Of a stretch of 64,000 nt of DNA, positions 45,874 to 53,402 are shown in pieces (the stretch's first letter is position 1; each line of letters begins with the position of its first letter). The position numbers were made by a program, and so were the translations under genes. The DNA is from JALEFZ01 sp039820545 (GTDB lineage: Bacteria; Bacteroidota; Bacteroidia; J057). Below the pieces are notes generated by a model, which did no database searches, was not told the origin of the DNA, and saw only the letters and a list, made by a program, of their open reading frames with translations. The stretch lies in the NCBI GenBank assembly GCA_039820545.1, contig JBCBPW010000001.1, positions 155,981-219,980 of the forward strand, written 5' to 3'.

Positions 45874-47535
45874 ATGAAGACCAACTGCAAATGGGAACAT
45901 CCCTATGAATATCCAGAAGCGTACAACAAACGCGTCGCCTACTTTAGTATGGAGTTTGGCATAGATCACATCTTCCGTATCTACTCAGGTGGATTGGGCT
46001 ATCTAGCTGGCTCTCACATGCGAAGTGCCCACGACCTCAAGCAAAATATGGTCGGCGTCGGCATGCTCTGGAAATATGGCTACTATGAGCAAGGGCGCGA
46101 TCAAAATAACTACATGAAACCCCTTTTCAGAGAGCGTTATTATACGTTTCTGGAACAAACAGATATCATTGTAGAAGTAGAAATCAACGGACTCCCTGTC
46201 AAGGTTCAAGCTTGGTACCTTGATCCTAGCGTATTTGGTACAGTGCCTATGTACTTTCTGACGACAGACATAGAGGGCAAAAATGATTACCTTTCACGAA
46301 CGATTACCCACCACCTATATGACAGAAATGCTGCTGCTCGTATCGCTCAGAGCATTGTCCTGGGAATCGGGGGAGCTAAGGTAATAGAAGCCATTGGGGG
46401 AGCGGATATCTATCATTTGAATGAAGCTCATGCACTGCCGCTAGCCTTCCATATGTATGAACAAGAGCCGTCTGTGGAGAGGGTCAAAGAAAAAGTCGTC
46501 TTCACCACCCACACACCTGTCAAAGCAGGAAATGAGGAGCGTGACATCTACTTACTGGATCGCATGGGCTTTTTTGCTGGTGTACCATTGAATACGGTAC
46601 GTGAGATTACCCACCACCAGAATTTTGATAATTTCGGTTATACGCCTGGGGCTATGGCTCTCGCCAAAAAAGCCAACGGCGTCTCTCAACTTCACGCAGA
46701 GGTATCCAACGATATGTGGGCACACCTCCCCGAACGACCCGAGATCATCGGCATTACCAATGCCCAAAATCAAAAGTACTGGCAAGATGCGGAACTCAAG
46801 ACTGCACTGGATGCAGATGACAATACGGCCTTGATAAAGCGTAAGCGGGAATTGAAAGAGGAGTTGTTTGAGTTCGTCGCTTCACAGACAGGCAACTTGC
46901 TAGATCCTGACGTACTGACCATCGTATGGGCGAGACGCTTTGCAGGCTACAAGCGTGCCGATCTGATCATGCGCAACCATAATTACTTCTACAAACTGCT
47001 CAGTCAAACCAAACATCCCATCCAAATCATCTGGGCGGGCAAACCCTATCCTTTTGACGACTCTGCGGTGGATCTATTCAATCGCTTGGTCGAAAACACC
47101 CACTTGGCCAAAAACGCTACCATCGTCACAGGCTACGAAATGGATGTATCGGGCTTGTTGAAAAAGGGCTCGGACATTTGGCTCAATACGCCACGCCGCC
47201 CCAAAGAAGCTTCTGGCACATCAGGTATGACCGCTGCGATGAATGCATGTGTCAACCTTTCGATCAATGATGGTTGGGTTCCAGAGTTTTCCAAGCACGG
47301 GCACAACGCCTTTGTCATTCCTGAAGCAGATGTGAAGCAGCCTGTAGACTTGCAAGACGAACACGACTACCAGCACTTGATGCGTATCTTGACGGATGAG
47401 ATCCTGCCTATGTACTATGACACGCCTGAGAAATGGTGGACCGTCGTGAAGAACTCTATGCGTGAAGTGGTTCCTTTCTTTGGTTCTGACCGTATGGCAG
47501 ATGAATATTATACACGCCTCTTCAATGCGGAATAA
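45874..47535 (+). CDS. glgP: Alpha-glucan phosphorylase (short type)
   Basis: Releases glucose-1-phosphate from glycogen or maltodextrin. 553 aa, the short bacterial alpha-glucan phosphorylase type rather than the about 800-aa muscle-like type. Signatures are VAYFSMEFGIDHIFRIYSGGLG at the N-terminus, IYHLNEAHALPLA, the ARRFAGYKRADLIM segment, and the PLP region RRPKEASGTSGMTAAMN. It is cytoplasmic. No other glycogen genes are adjacent. A terminator follows 26 bases after the stop. Confidence 0.93.
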   Translation: MKTNCKWEHPYEYPEAYNKRVAYFSMEFGIDHIFRIYSGGLGYLAGSHMRSAHDLKQNMVGVGMLWKYGYYEQGRDQNNYMKPLFRERYYTFLEQTDIIVEVEINGLPVKVQAWYLDPSVFGTVPMYFLTTDIEGKNDYLSRTITHHLYDRNAAARIAQSIVLGIGGAKVIEAIGGADIYHLNEAHALPLAFHMYEQEPSVERVKEKVVFTTHTPVKAGNEERDIYLLDRMGFFAGVPLNTVREITHHQNFDNFGYTPGAMALAKKANGVSQLHAEVSNDMWAHLPERPEIIGITNAQNQKYWQDAELKTALDADDNTALIKRKRELKEELFEFVASQTGNLLDPDVLTIVWARRFAGYKRADLIMRNHNYFYKLLSQTKHPIQIIWAGKPYPFDDSAVDLFNRLVENTHLAKNATIVTGYEMDVSGLLKKGSDIWLNTPRRPKEASGTSGMTAAMNACVNLSINDGWVPEFSKHGHNAFVIPEADVKQPVDLQDEHDYQHLMRILTDEILPMYYDTPEKWWTVVKNSMREVVPFFGSDRMADEYYTRLFNAE

Positions 47536-47561
47536 GTAAGTATTCTCATATGATCGTATAT

Positions 47562-47595
47562 GCCCACGCGAATAGATTGTTTGCGTGGGCTTTTT
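47562..47595 (+). terminator. Intrinsic terminator of glgP
   Basis: GCCCACGC, 13-base loop, GCGTGGGC, then TTTTT. Confidence 0.85.
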
Positions 47596-47741
47596 CATGG
47601 GATTATCCTACAAGCTAGACACTTATACTTACAAGAGTCGGTATATTTTTTATCTGAATTACACGCTCAATGCTTACATTTAGAAAGAAGAGAGGTAAGG
47701 CTTTCCTCTATCTATTTTCCAATCAAGATCTGAACCCCTTC

Positions 47742-48641
47742 ATGCGAAACTCAACAGTAAACATTTTCCTTATCAACGTGGTGATCTTAGGTCTTTCAGC
47801 CTGCGTTCCTAAGCAGCAAGTCATAGATCCCAATCCCTACATGATTGCAGAAGGGCAAAGACCCTGGATAATCGCTCATGGAGGGGCTAAGGATCTTTTC
47901 CCTGAAAATACCATGGTCGCCTTCAATGGTTCATTTGATCTGAAAGTAGATGCTTTTGAGATTGATTTGTGTATGACAAAGGACCAGGTCATTGTCTGCC
48001 ATCATGATCTGACCATAGATGCGACGAGTGATGGAGAGGGGAATGTGATCGATTATACGTTCGACGAGTTACAGGCTTTCAACTTTGGGTATGACTTTGC
48101 AGGACTGGATGGAAGCTATCCTTATCGCAACCGTGTCGTCGCACTTCCGAGCTTAGCGGAGGTTCTGGATGCCTATCCCAATATGCATTACATCGTTGAA
48201 CTGAAAAATCTGGGAGAAAATGGATTTCGAGCGGGAGAGGTTCTTTTTGACTTATTGGAAAATTATGATTTGGGTGATCGCGTCATTGTAGCGTCTTTTC
48301 GCGATGATGTATTACAGCACTTTGTAAAGGTATCTGGGGGAAAATATCTCACTTCGAGCAGTGAAAAAGAGACGGAGGATTTTGCGTTTTCGGGCTTAGG
48401 GGGAATGGAGTACCTCTATCGACCAGAGGCCATTGCGGTACAGATCCCGATGTCGAGCGCGGGCATCAATCTAGCGACAAAAAGGATCATCCGCTCGGCA
48501 CACCGCCGCCGTATGGCTGTCCACTACTGGACCATAGACCAGCCTGAGGATATGGAGCTTCTGATCGGGCTAGGTGCCGATGGTCTCATCACAGATCGTC
48601 CCGATCTCATGTGGGCAAAGCTTCGAGAAATGGGATATTGA
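47742..48641 (+). CDS. Glycerophosphodiester phosphodiesterase, lipoprotein
   Basis: 299 aa from ATG 47742, which opens a lipoprotein signal (MRNSTVNIFLINVVILGLSAC); the longer reading from 47670 hides it. GDPD-family catalytic residues are present: IIAHGGAKDLFPENTMVAF (His and Glu), DAFEIDLCMTKDQVIVCHHD (Glu, Asp, His), and a later MHYIVELKN. It hydrolyses glycerophosphodiesters to glycerol-3-phosphate and an alcohol. The lipid anchor places it on the periplasmic or outer-membrane face. HGG in place of the common HRG in the first motif is a minor variant. Confidence 0.9.
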   Translation: MRNSTVNIFLINVVILGLSACVPKQQVIDPNPYMIAEGQRPWIIAHGGAKDLFPENTMVAFNGSFDLKVDAFEIDLCMTKDQVIVCHHDLTIDATSDGEGNVIDYTFDELQAFNFGYDFAGLDGSYPYRNRVVALPSLAEVLDAYPNMHYIVELKNLGENGFRAGEVLFDLLENYDLGDRVIVASFRDDVLQHFVKVSGGKYLTSSSEKETEDFAFSGLGGMEYLYRPEAIAVQIPMSSAGINLATKRIIRSAHRRRMAVHYWTIDQPEDMELLIGLGADGLITDRPDLMWAKLREMGY

Positions 48642-48665
48642 CATTTTTCATTTTTCATTTTTCAT
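48642..48665. repeat. Short tandem repeat, CATTTTT x3
   Basis: Three tandem copies of CATTTTT and a partial CAT begin directly at the GDPD stop codon. They could act as a slippery low-complexity tract, with no obvious role. Confidence 0.7.
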
Positions 48666-48873
48666 GGTGTACCTGACTCACAAGTATAGATTTCATGAAC
48701 AATGAAGAATGTGCTCTGAAAAATGATTCCTGCTTACTTACGACAACTCGAAACAGTCTTCCAAATGGGTTAGTTGGCAAATCTCACGAACAAAAACACA
48801 TCCAATTGCTTACAGATAATAATCTTTTGCAAGGAAGCGTAGGCTAATTGTGTTAGGGTTTGGCAAAAAGTAT

Positions 48874-48881
48874 TAATTTTG
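48874..48881 (+). promoter_or_regulatory. Candidate -7 promoter box (TAATTTTG)
   Basis: Exact TAnnTTTG match 22 bases ahead of the ATG at 48903. A transcript start near 48888 would exclude the TTG at 48879 as start codon and supports 48903. Confidence 0.45.
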
Positions 48882-48902
48882 CCCGCTAATTACAGATCTT
48901 TT

Positions 48903-49679
48903 ATGATTGAGTTGTTGCTACAAATACAAGCCCAAATGGAGGGGCGACTATGGGACAGGGATGGAGGTCCTATTTATGAAGAGACGCGGCGTCGCTTAGA
49001 TGAGTTGATTGTGGAGCCTTTAAATGGGATCTCGGCTGCGCTTTTTTTATTGATTGTGGGTTATTTCGTTTGGTTGTTGAGAGGAAAATACAGAAAACAC
49101 ACCTTCATGACCATATCTCTAGGCATCTTAGCAATTGGAGGTATCGGAGGTACAATCTATCATCTCTTTAGGCTGTATCCCATTTTCTTATACATGGATT
49201 GGGTGCCCATCATGATATTATGCTTGGCTGCTTGTGTGTTCTTCTTCGTCCGAGCGGGGGGGCAATGGTGGGTAGCTGCTATGGCCCTGCTCAGCTACTT
49301 TGGGATCAGCACCTTATTATTTGCTTCTATCAACAGCGAGAATCCTATTCTCCCACCCCAGTTGTTAGTAAATATCAACTATGCTTTGATGGCCACATTG
49401 GTTTTGGGACCTGTTTACTACATTTTATACAAAACCAATTTTTACAAGAGACAATGGGTTATATACGCCCTGCTGGCCTTTTTGGCAGCGATCACCTTCC
49501 GTATGCTAGATGCCTCGGACTGGGTAAGATTGAACCTCGAAGGTATCGGGACACACTTCTTGTGGCATACCTTTGGCGCAGTGGCCTGCTTTGCCATTTT
49601 CCGCTACGTCTATGAGGTCGGTGAAATGCCTGAGGAGCAATTCATCGATTTTCATCAGCAACAGCCTGTTAAGCTGTAG
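48903..49679 (+). CDS. Seven-transmembrane integral membrane protein, function unknown
   Basis: 258 aa. After a about 45-residue amphipathic N-terminus (IQAQMEGRLWDRDGGPIYEETRRRL) there are about seven hydrophobic segments. Conserved-looking polar residues lie within or beside them (TIYHLFRLYPIFLYMDW, ARMLDASDWVRL, GTHFLWHTFGAVACF). The His-containing last segments recall the CREST/alkaline-ceramidase-like hydrolase superfamily (YHLF, DASDW, HFLWH), whose members use such His/Asp clusters. That link is tentative. A terminator follows at 49700. Confidence 0.65.
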   Translation: MIELLLQIQAQMEGRLWDRDGGPIYEETRRRLDELIVEPLNGISAALFLLIVGYFVWLLRGKYRKHTFMTISLGILAIGGIGGTIYHLFRLYPIFLYMDWVPIMILCLAACVFFFVRAGGQWWVAAMALLSYFGISTLLFASINSENPILPPQLLVNINYALMATLVLGPVYYILYKTNFYKRQWVIYALLAFLAAITFRMLDASDWVRLNLEGIGTHFLWHTFGAVACFAIFRYVYEVGEMPEEQFIDFHQQQPVKL

Positions 49680-49699
49680 AGATACAAAAAATAGAAAGG

Positions 49700-49728
49700 A
49701 AGGCATCTTGCGAAAGGTGCCTTTTTTG
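49700..49728 (+). terminator. Intrinsic terminator between convergent genes
   Basis: AAGGCATCTT, loop GCGA, AAGGTGCCTT, then TTTT. Confidence 0.85.
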
Positions 49729-49737
49729 GGTTAGAGC

Positions 49738-50607
49738 CTATAGATCCCCATTTTTGTAGATGCCCATGGTTTGATATAAGTGTTTACGTTTCTTCCTAGG
49801 AGTAAATAATCTTCGGATACCCCGCCTCTTCCCCTGCTGTTTTTCCTCAGATGAAACCTTTCCTGCCATCCCCAATGCTTCATCATTTGTGGACGATTCC
49901 TTCAAAGTAATAGTGGGAAGCTTATATGTGCCATTCGCATCTGGAACTATAGCAGAATTTTGGAAGATTTCTCTGTCATATCCTGAGTGACTTACAACTA
50001 TTTTAACCTCTTTAAGTGCGCGCTCCTCTAGCCAAAATTGAAACTCCCCATTTACATCTGATACAGTATGTTTGGCACTTTCGAAACCCTCAGCTGTGAG
50101 CCTAATCGTTGATCCTGGTATACCTTCATGGGTTCCTAGATGGGTTACTTTTCCTTTGATCAACACCTTTTCTCCATTCAATATGTGCTTCACAGATGCC
50201 GCTTTGCCATCTTTTTGCTTGAGAAAATCCGACTTGTTTGGAGCAGATGACTGAGCTGTATCTTGATGAATGTGAATAGTCTCCTGCTGAGATGGTATAG
50301 GTAGCATCTCGCTTTGTCCAAAAGCAGAACCTGTAACAGCAAATAAGGCAGCCGTCGCAGCTACCATACAGCGATTCCATCGAGCTTGTTTCCTTTCTAG
50401 CTGATTGACAGAAGCCAATTGGTCCTGTCCAATGCGGATGCAGAGTTCGGAATCTTTCCTGTCTAGGAGATGTTTGATTTCTCGTGTGGATGTACGCGTC
50501 AGGTCAACCACGCATTTCTGACAGACGGCACAGTGGCGTCCTTGATCTGTAGGCGTCATCTTTTGCCAATCCTCATGACAGGGGTTGGGGATTTCATAGC
50601 TGGGCAT
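49738..50607 (-). CDS. Cys-rich box protein with carboxypeptidase-regulatory-like domain
   Basis: 289 aa. The N-terminal PCHEDWQKMTPTDQGRHCAVC and KCVVDLT box has four Cys/His residues that could bind a metal. This box recurs at the start of many Bacteroidota membrane proteins. One membrane segment (about residues 82-100, CMVAATAALFAVTGSAFG) follows. The exported part has a CarboxypepD_reg-like beta domain (KGKVTHLGTHEGIPGSTIRL, then FESAKHTVSDVNGEFQFWL), as in TonB-dependent receptors, and a basic C-terminus. Probably a signalling or envelope protein with its Cys box in the cytoplasm. Confidence 0.7.
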   Translation of the reverse strand: MPSYEIPNPCHEDWQKMTPTDQGRHCAVCQKCVVDLTRTSTREIKHLLDRKDSELCIRIGQDQLASVNQLERKQARWNRCMVAATAALFAVTGSAFGQSEMLPIPSQQETIHIHQDTAQSSAPNKSDFLKQKDGKAASVKHILNGEKVLIKGKVTHLGTHEGIPGSTIRLTAEGFESAKHTVSDVNGEFQFWLEERALKEVKIVVSHSGYDREIFQNSAIVPDANGTYKLPTITLKESSTNDEALGMAGKVSSEEKQQGKRRGIRRLFTPRKKRKHLYQTMGIYKNGDL

Positions 50608-50705
50608 AGGTTTAGCTTTTTTGTAAGATAGGCCTTAGCACTTCATTCCACAATGGGCAGACACATCGTCTCTCATTTTTCGAGATGCACATCATCAAAA
50701 AGTGG

Positions 50706-51872
50706 CTACCACAACCAGCGATTGGCAAAGAGCTTCAAGGGTGCATACCAGGGATCTTTTGTGGCAGGTGCTACCTCCCGCTCTTCCTCTTCCTGGGCCA
50801 AAGCCCAGGCTGGTGCTTCTTGCACGCAAGAGAGAGTTCGAGCCAAGCCAAAGGGTTGTGCCTTCGGCCTACAGCAGCAACCATCGCCTAAGAGTAAGCC
50901 GATGCTTTGGGCTTCTCGATCTAGGATCTTAAATCGCTTTTTGTATTTCTGGGGCTTCGCCTCTAGTTTCTGATTGGCCAACGCACTCAGGTCAGGAGAG
51001 CCTGCCAAGCGCCATGCAGTGTACCAATAGGCCCCTACCCTACGGATAGAAGCCTGCATCCTGCGCTCTACCATGCCATTGAGGAGCTCGTGATAAGCTG
51101 TGGAGTAATCCCGCGAATAGGTGCGCACGACCACGTTGTTTCGAGACTCATATCCATATTTTTTGTCTTTAGGGAAATCTGCATTGAGTTCGGCCTCTCC
51201 TCCCAGCACCGAGTCCAGACGTATATGGCTCTCCATGACAATGTCCCAGGTTTCCATGTAGAGATCCTCTACATAATAACATTTCCCCACAAAAAAATCG
51301 TATTCAGATCCAAACAGCTCAGGCAAGCGAGACTCCCAAAAACCATGAATCCCTTTCTGACCTGTCAGTTGCCCGTTGTAGTTTTCTGTGGTATGAAGGG
51401 GTACATGTGCATCTCCAATATAATGCCCCAGATCTGCAGAGATCTTCATGATGCGGGCCAGGTCTTGATTTTCAAAAGCTTTCTTCAGTCGATAGACGAC
51501 TGTAGGGACATGGTATGGTAGTACCCCAAAAGCTTCCAAGGTATCAGCAGTAAGTTTCTTCACGGCATCATCCCAATACCGCGGGACATTTTCATAGGGA
51601 TAGGTTCCATAATGATCAATATCTATATAATGATGCGCAGCTTCTCCATCTACTGCATATCGTCGCTTGTCGGGATCTACTGCATGCTCGGTCAAATAAC
51701 TCATATGCTTTTTGTAAAGGACGAGCATCTCAGGAGGGAGGGTGAATACGGCCAAGCGATTGATCCGCTGATGCGCCCAAAATCCCCAAGCATATCCACT
51801 TTGAGGGATACACATGAGCGAAAAACAAAAAAGGAGTCCTATCCAAGTGCAGCAGGTATTTTTCCCAAACAT
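50706..51872 (-). CDS. Zinc-dependent phospholipase C / S1-P1 nuclease-like protein
   Basis: 388 aa. The signal peptide ends near GYA, and the mature start WGFWAHQRINR puts Trp and His at the N-terminus, where they bind zinc in this superfamily. Further ligands are in AHHYIDIDHYG, LGHYIGDAHVPLHTTENYNG (HxxxD and H), and HGFWESRLPELF. Members cleave phosphodiester bonds in lipids or nucleic acids; substrate cannot be told. The last about 50 residues are odd: GDGCCCRPKAQPFGL, then LAQEEEEREV and a Trp-rich end. They arise from DNA with hairpin character, so may be a recent addition. Confidence 0.75.
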   Translation of the reverse strand: MFGKNTCCTWIGLLFCFSLMCIPQSGYAWGFWAHQRINRLAVFTLPPEMLVLYKKHMSYLTEHAVDPDKRRYAVDGEAAHHYIDIDHYGTYPYENVPRYWDDAVKKLTADTLEAFGVLPYHVPTVVYRLKKAFENQDLARIMKISADLGHYIGDAHVPLHTTENYNGQLTGQKGIHGFWESRLPELFGSEYDFFVGKCYYVEDLYMETWDIVMESHIRLDSVLGGEAELNADFPKDKKYGYESRNNVVVRTYSRDYSTAYHELLNGMVERRMQASIRRVGAYWYTAWRLAGSPDLSALANQKLEAKPQKYKKRFKILDREAQSIGLLLGDGCCCRPKAQPFGLARTLSCVQEAPAWALAQEEEEREVAPATKDPWYAPLKLFANRWLW

Positions 51873-51965
51873 AAGCTAAGTATCTATTTGGCACCTATTT
51901 CTAACAAAATACGCGAAAATTCCTCTCCTTAGTGTATCTATCTTTATTTTTCATAGTGTTTTCGC

Positions 51966-51973
51966 TATTTTTG
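51966..51973 (+). promoter_or_regulatory. Candidate clpS promoter inside an inverted repeat
   Basis: TATTTTTG is an exact TAnnTTTG box, 60 bases ahead of clpS. It is the spacer of a perfect inverted repeat TTTTCGC...GCGAAAA (51959-51979), so a dimeric repressor bound there could mask the promoter. Confidence 0.4.
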
Positions 51974-52032
51974 CGAAAATACGCGCCCGTTCATTCACCT
52001 TCCATCATTAACCAATACGAATCTTCGGTAGT

Positions 52033-52329
52033 ATGCTAGTCGAAAATGTCATGATCAAAGAACTGGAAGAGGTTCTTGAATATGTAGATACAGAGGACCC
52101 TGTAGCTTTGGTCGTGTGGAATGATGAGGTCAATACATTTGACTGGGTCATCAAATCATTGGTAGAAATCTGTGGTCATACGCATGAGCAAGCAGAACAA
52201 TCAGCCATGATCATTCATTATAAAGGAAAATATGCTGTCAAAAAGGGAAGCCGTAAAAAGCTGAATCCCATGCGAGAGGGCCTAGTAGACCGTGGAATCG
52301 GCGCAACTGTCGAGTCTACTTCTGATTAA
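52033..52329 (+). CDS. clpS: ATP-dependent Clp protease adaptor ClpS
   Basis: 98 aa. It binds proteins with N-terminal Leu, Phe, Tyr or Trp and delivers them to ClpAP. Family features are VVWNDEVNTFDWVIKSL (the Asn-Asp of the N-degron pocket), HTHEQAEQSAMIIHYKGK (His and Met of the pocket) and the C-terminal MREGLVDRGIGATVE. The acidic N-terminal tail needed for ClpA engagement is short here. aat, which creates such N-degrons, follows on the same strand 192 bases later. Confidence 0.93.
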   Translation: MLVENVMIKELEEVLEYVDTEDPVALVVWNDEVNTFDWVIKSLVEICGHTHEQAEQSAMIIHYKGKYAVKKGSRKKLNPMREGLVDRGIGATVESTSD

Positions 52330-52521
52330 CTGAAAGGGCACTTCTCATATACTCATCTTGATGTACCAACTTGTACCTTGAGAAAGGTAAACTTGATGTA
52401 GTAGTGACCCACACGCTTTTCTTGTCCTGCATATGATTGACTTATCTTCTGTGATTTTTTGACGAATTTCCAGTGTCCTTTCGATCATTAGTTACAAAAT
52501 TGTACATGTATTTGATATTTT

Positions 52522-53232
52522 ATGCCTGTCTATCAGCTACCTGATGAACCCATTTTCCCTCATCCTCAACTCGCAGAACCCGATGGGCTGCTGGCGATAG
52601 GGGGAGACCTCAGCGTAGATCGGCTGATACAGGGGTATGCGACAGGCGTTTTTCCTTGGTACAATGAAGAGGAACCCATCCTATGGTGGTCGCCCGATCC
52701 GCGATTCATCCTGTATCCTGATCAGCTCAAGGTCTCTAAGAGCATGAAGCAGGTCCTCAGACGGAAGACTTTCGAGATCACTTATGATCAAGATTTTGGG
52801 CAAGTCATCCGCAACTGCCAGCAGATTCCACGTCCAGGACAGGCAGGTACCTGGATTACACCAGATATGATCGCAGCTTATGAAGCACTACATCAAGAAG
52901 GCTGGGCACACTCTGTAGAGGTCTGGCAGCAAGGCCAATTGGTCGGAGGACTCTATGGAGTTTCACTAGGTACGTGTTTTTTTGGGGAATCTATGTTTGC
53001 CAAAGTGAGCAATGCTTCCAAGGCAGGCTTCATTACCCTGATACAAGACTTGAAGGCAGCCAACTTTCAATTGATCGACTGCCAAATATATACGGCCCAT
53101 TTAGCCAGTTTAGGTGCCACTTCTATCTCGCGGCTGACATTTTTAGAACATTTAAATGCCTTTCTTGAGCATCAGTCTATTCGTGGGAATTGGGGAGATT
53201 TTTTCAAAAAATCTACCTTTTCAAGAGAATAA
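52522..53232 (+). CDS. aat: Leucyl/phenylalanyl-tRNA--protein transferase
   Basis: 236 aa. It adds Leu or Phe from aminoacyl-tRNA to proteins with N-terminal Arg or Lys, marking them for ClpS-ClpAP. Signatures are PDGLLAIGGDLSVDRLIQGYATGVFPWYNEEEPILWWSPDPR at the N-terminus and GGLYGVSLGTCFFGESMFA in the catalytic half. Length is normal. Its closeness to clpS places two steps of the bacterial N-degron pathway side by side. Confidence 0.95.
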   Translation: MPVYQLPDEPIFPHPQLAEPDGLLAIGGDLSVDRLIQGYATGVFPWYNEEEPILWWSPDPRFILYPDQLKVSKSMKQVLRRKTFEITYDQDFGQVIRNCQQIPRPGQAGTWITPDMIAAYEALHQEGWAHSVEVWQQGQLVGGLYGVSLGTCFFGESMFAKVSNASKAGFITLIQDLKAANFQLIDCQIYTAHLASLGATSISRLTFLEHLNAFLEHQSIRGNWGDFFKKSTFSRE

Positions 53233-53244
53233 ATGATACTCTGA

Positions 53245-53290
53245 TCTAGATCCATTTACCTCACTTCTCGATTCATTCTAGATCCATTTA
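53245..53290. repeat. 14-bp direct repeat upstream of PAS kinase gene
   Basis: TCTAGATCCATTTA occurs at 53245-53258 and again at 53277-53290, a 32-base period (about three helical turns). The first copy starts within the palindrome GATCTAGATC. This spacing suits a protein bound twice on one DNA face, ahead of the kinase gene. Confidence 0.45.
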
Positions 53291-53402
53291 GTTTCATCCA
53301 CCAACTATTTCGCACACTAAAAGTATCGAGTCATCACGAAAAATTAGTATTATATCCATTTTCTTATATATTAAATATATAACATATCCTATTACTAAGA
53401 GC

